Positions 4,810-5,337 of a stretch of DNA of 5,337 nucleotides are shown one piece after another. A program made the translations under genes and the position numbers. The stretch lies in contig CAMJDE010000143.1 in the NCBI GenBank assembly GCA_946404295.1, forward strand, positions 1 through 5,337. Direction: 5' to 3'. Positions within the stretch are counted from its first letter, which is position 1; each line of letters starts with the position of its first letter. The notes under the pieces were generated by a model. It saw nothing but the letters and a program-made list of their open reading frames with translations, ran no database searches and was not told the origin of the DNA. The stretch is from an uncultured Clostridia bacterium (lineage in GTDB: Bacteria; Bacillota; Clostridia; Oscillospirales; CAG-272).

Positions 4810-5337
4810 TTACAGGTTCGACGCGCTGACGATGCGGCGGTAGTCCATACTGCTGCCGAGCCCCTTTTCGCCGTTATAGAGACGGCGGGGTTCCTCGAGT
4901 TCGGGGATCCCCTCGATCTTGCCCGAAAGGTAATCTTCGATCCGCGTTTTTGCGGTGCGGGCGCCCGCGATCGCGCCGCCGTAGCGGACGTCGAGGATCT
5001 CCCAGCCGATCGGCTTGCAGGTCGCGTAGAAATCGGCTTGATGTGCGCGGCGGAGCGTTTCGAGCCGCCCCTCGAGTTCGGGGAGATCGTTCCCGGCGAT
5101 CTCTTGGAGCGCGGCGCGGTCGTTTTCGCGGTAGGCGGCGGTGATCCGCACGCCGATATCGCCCTTGATTGCGAGCGCGTCGGCGAGCGCGCGGTAGAAC
5201 GTGAAGGTCGATGCGTAGGCGGGGTATTTCTTTTCGTAGGTCTTAAAGTCGCGAGAAAGGGCGCGGTAGTGTCGGGACACCCGGCGCTCGCCCAGCCCCG
5301 CGTCGAACAGCCCGAGCAGGATATTCTGCCAGAGCAG
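4810..5337 (-). CDS. Probable GH20 beta-N-acetylhexosaminidase, C-terminal part (5' end beyond right edge)
   Basis: The minus strand is open from the window edge to a TAA at 4812-4810, giving 175 residues of a C-terminus. A GTG at 5280 is not the true start: the frame continues upstream with LLWQNILLGLFDAG in the same protein style. The fragment resembles the helical C-terminal region of large Firmicutes family 20 glycoside hydrolases, with the LLGLFD turn, a helical stretch, LAIKGDIGVRITAAYREND, the KPIGWEILDVRYGGAIAGAR segment and a final acidic PELEEPR. Such enzymes remove terminal N-acetylglucosamine or N-acetylgalactosamine from glycans. The catalytic Asp-Glu pair would lie in the missing N-terminal part, so activity cannot be judged. 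No membrane segment or sorting signal is seen at the C-terminus. The family is recalled from its pattern, not proved; another alpha-helical carbohydrate-active enzyme tail is the main alternative. Convergent with the ABC gene; its transcript should run through the hairpin array to the terminator at 4587-4620. Confidence 0.7.
   Translation of the reverse strand: MLWQNILLGLFDAGLGERRVSRHYRALSRDFKTYEKKYPAYASTFTFYRALADALAIKGDIGVRITAAYRENDRAALQEIAGNDLPELEGRLETLRRAHQADFYATCKPIGWEILDVRYGGAIAGARTAKTRIEDYLSGKIEGIPELEEPRRLYNGEKGLGSSMDYRRIVSASNL

Noticed and set aside
4534..4829. Small frames on both strands across the hairpin array
   Set aside because: They are translations of the palindromes themselves and cross the terminator; no coding signal.

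Overview
The window looks like part of the chromosome of a GC-rich member of the Clostridia (Bacillota), probably a gut-type, perhaps uncultured, lineage. This is inferred from three things: the style of the proteins (a single-chain MacB/FtsX-like ABC transporter of about 1,100 residues, a GT2 enzyme of a type common in gut Firmicutes, and a GH20-like C-terminus); G/C-rich third codon positions; and A/T-rich intergenic DNA with strong intrinsic terminators. No rRNA, tRNA, CRISPR array, transposase or phage gene is visible.

Layout. Positions 1-593 (minus) hold the N-terminal 197 residues of a family 2 glycosyltransferase that runs off the left edge. Positions 594-869 are a divergent promoter region: a good extended -10 promoter faces the glycosyltransferase, and a weaker one faces the ABC gene. 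Positions 870-4175 (plus) hold a complete ABC ATPase-permease fusion with all nucleotide-binding motifs, four predicted membrane segments and a very large extracellular domain. Positions 4810-5337 (minus) hold the C-terminal 175 residues of a probable GH20 beta-N-acetylhexosaminidase that enters from the right edge. The ABC and GH20 genes converge on a 634-base gene-free region, 4176-4809.

That convergent region is the most interesting part. From left to right it holds a 9-base tandem duplication just after the ABC stop, a strong terminator (4281-4325), a roughly 170-base segment that can fold into a closed multi-branched structure (4343-4510), a second near-perfect bidirectional terminator (4587-4620), and a run of at least six different hairpins (about 4623-4787) joined by a nearly constant TGATATA word. 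The word points one way in the left part of the array and the opposite way in the right part. A 12-base direct repeat (GGAGTGACGGGC) lies across the ABC stop codon and again just before the second terminator, so the roughly 400 bases between the copies may have been inserted or duplicated.

How the genes might work together: all three products plausibly concern the cell surface or glycans (sugar transfer to a surface polymer, envelope ABC transport or mechanotransmission, amino-sugar release). They lie in three separate transcription units, so a shared pathway is not shown. The best candidates for something undescribed are the two non-coding assemblies between the convergent genes, not the proteins.
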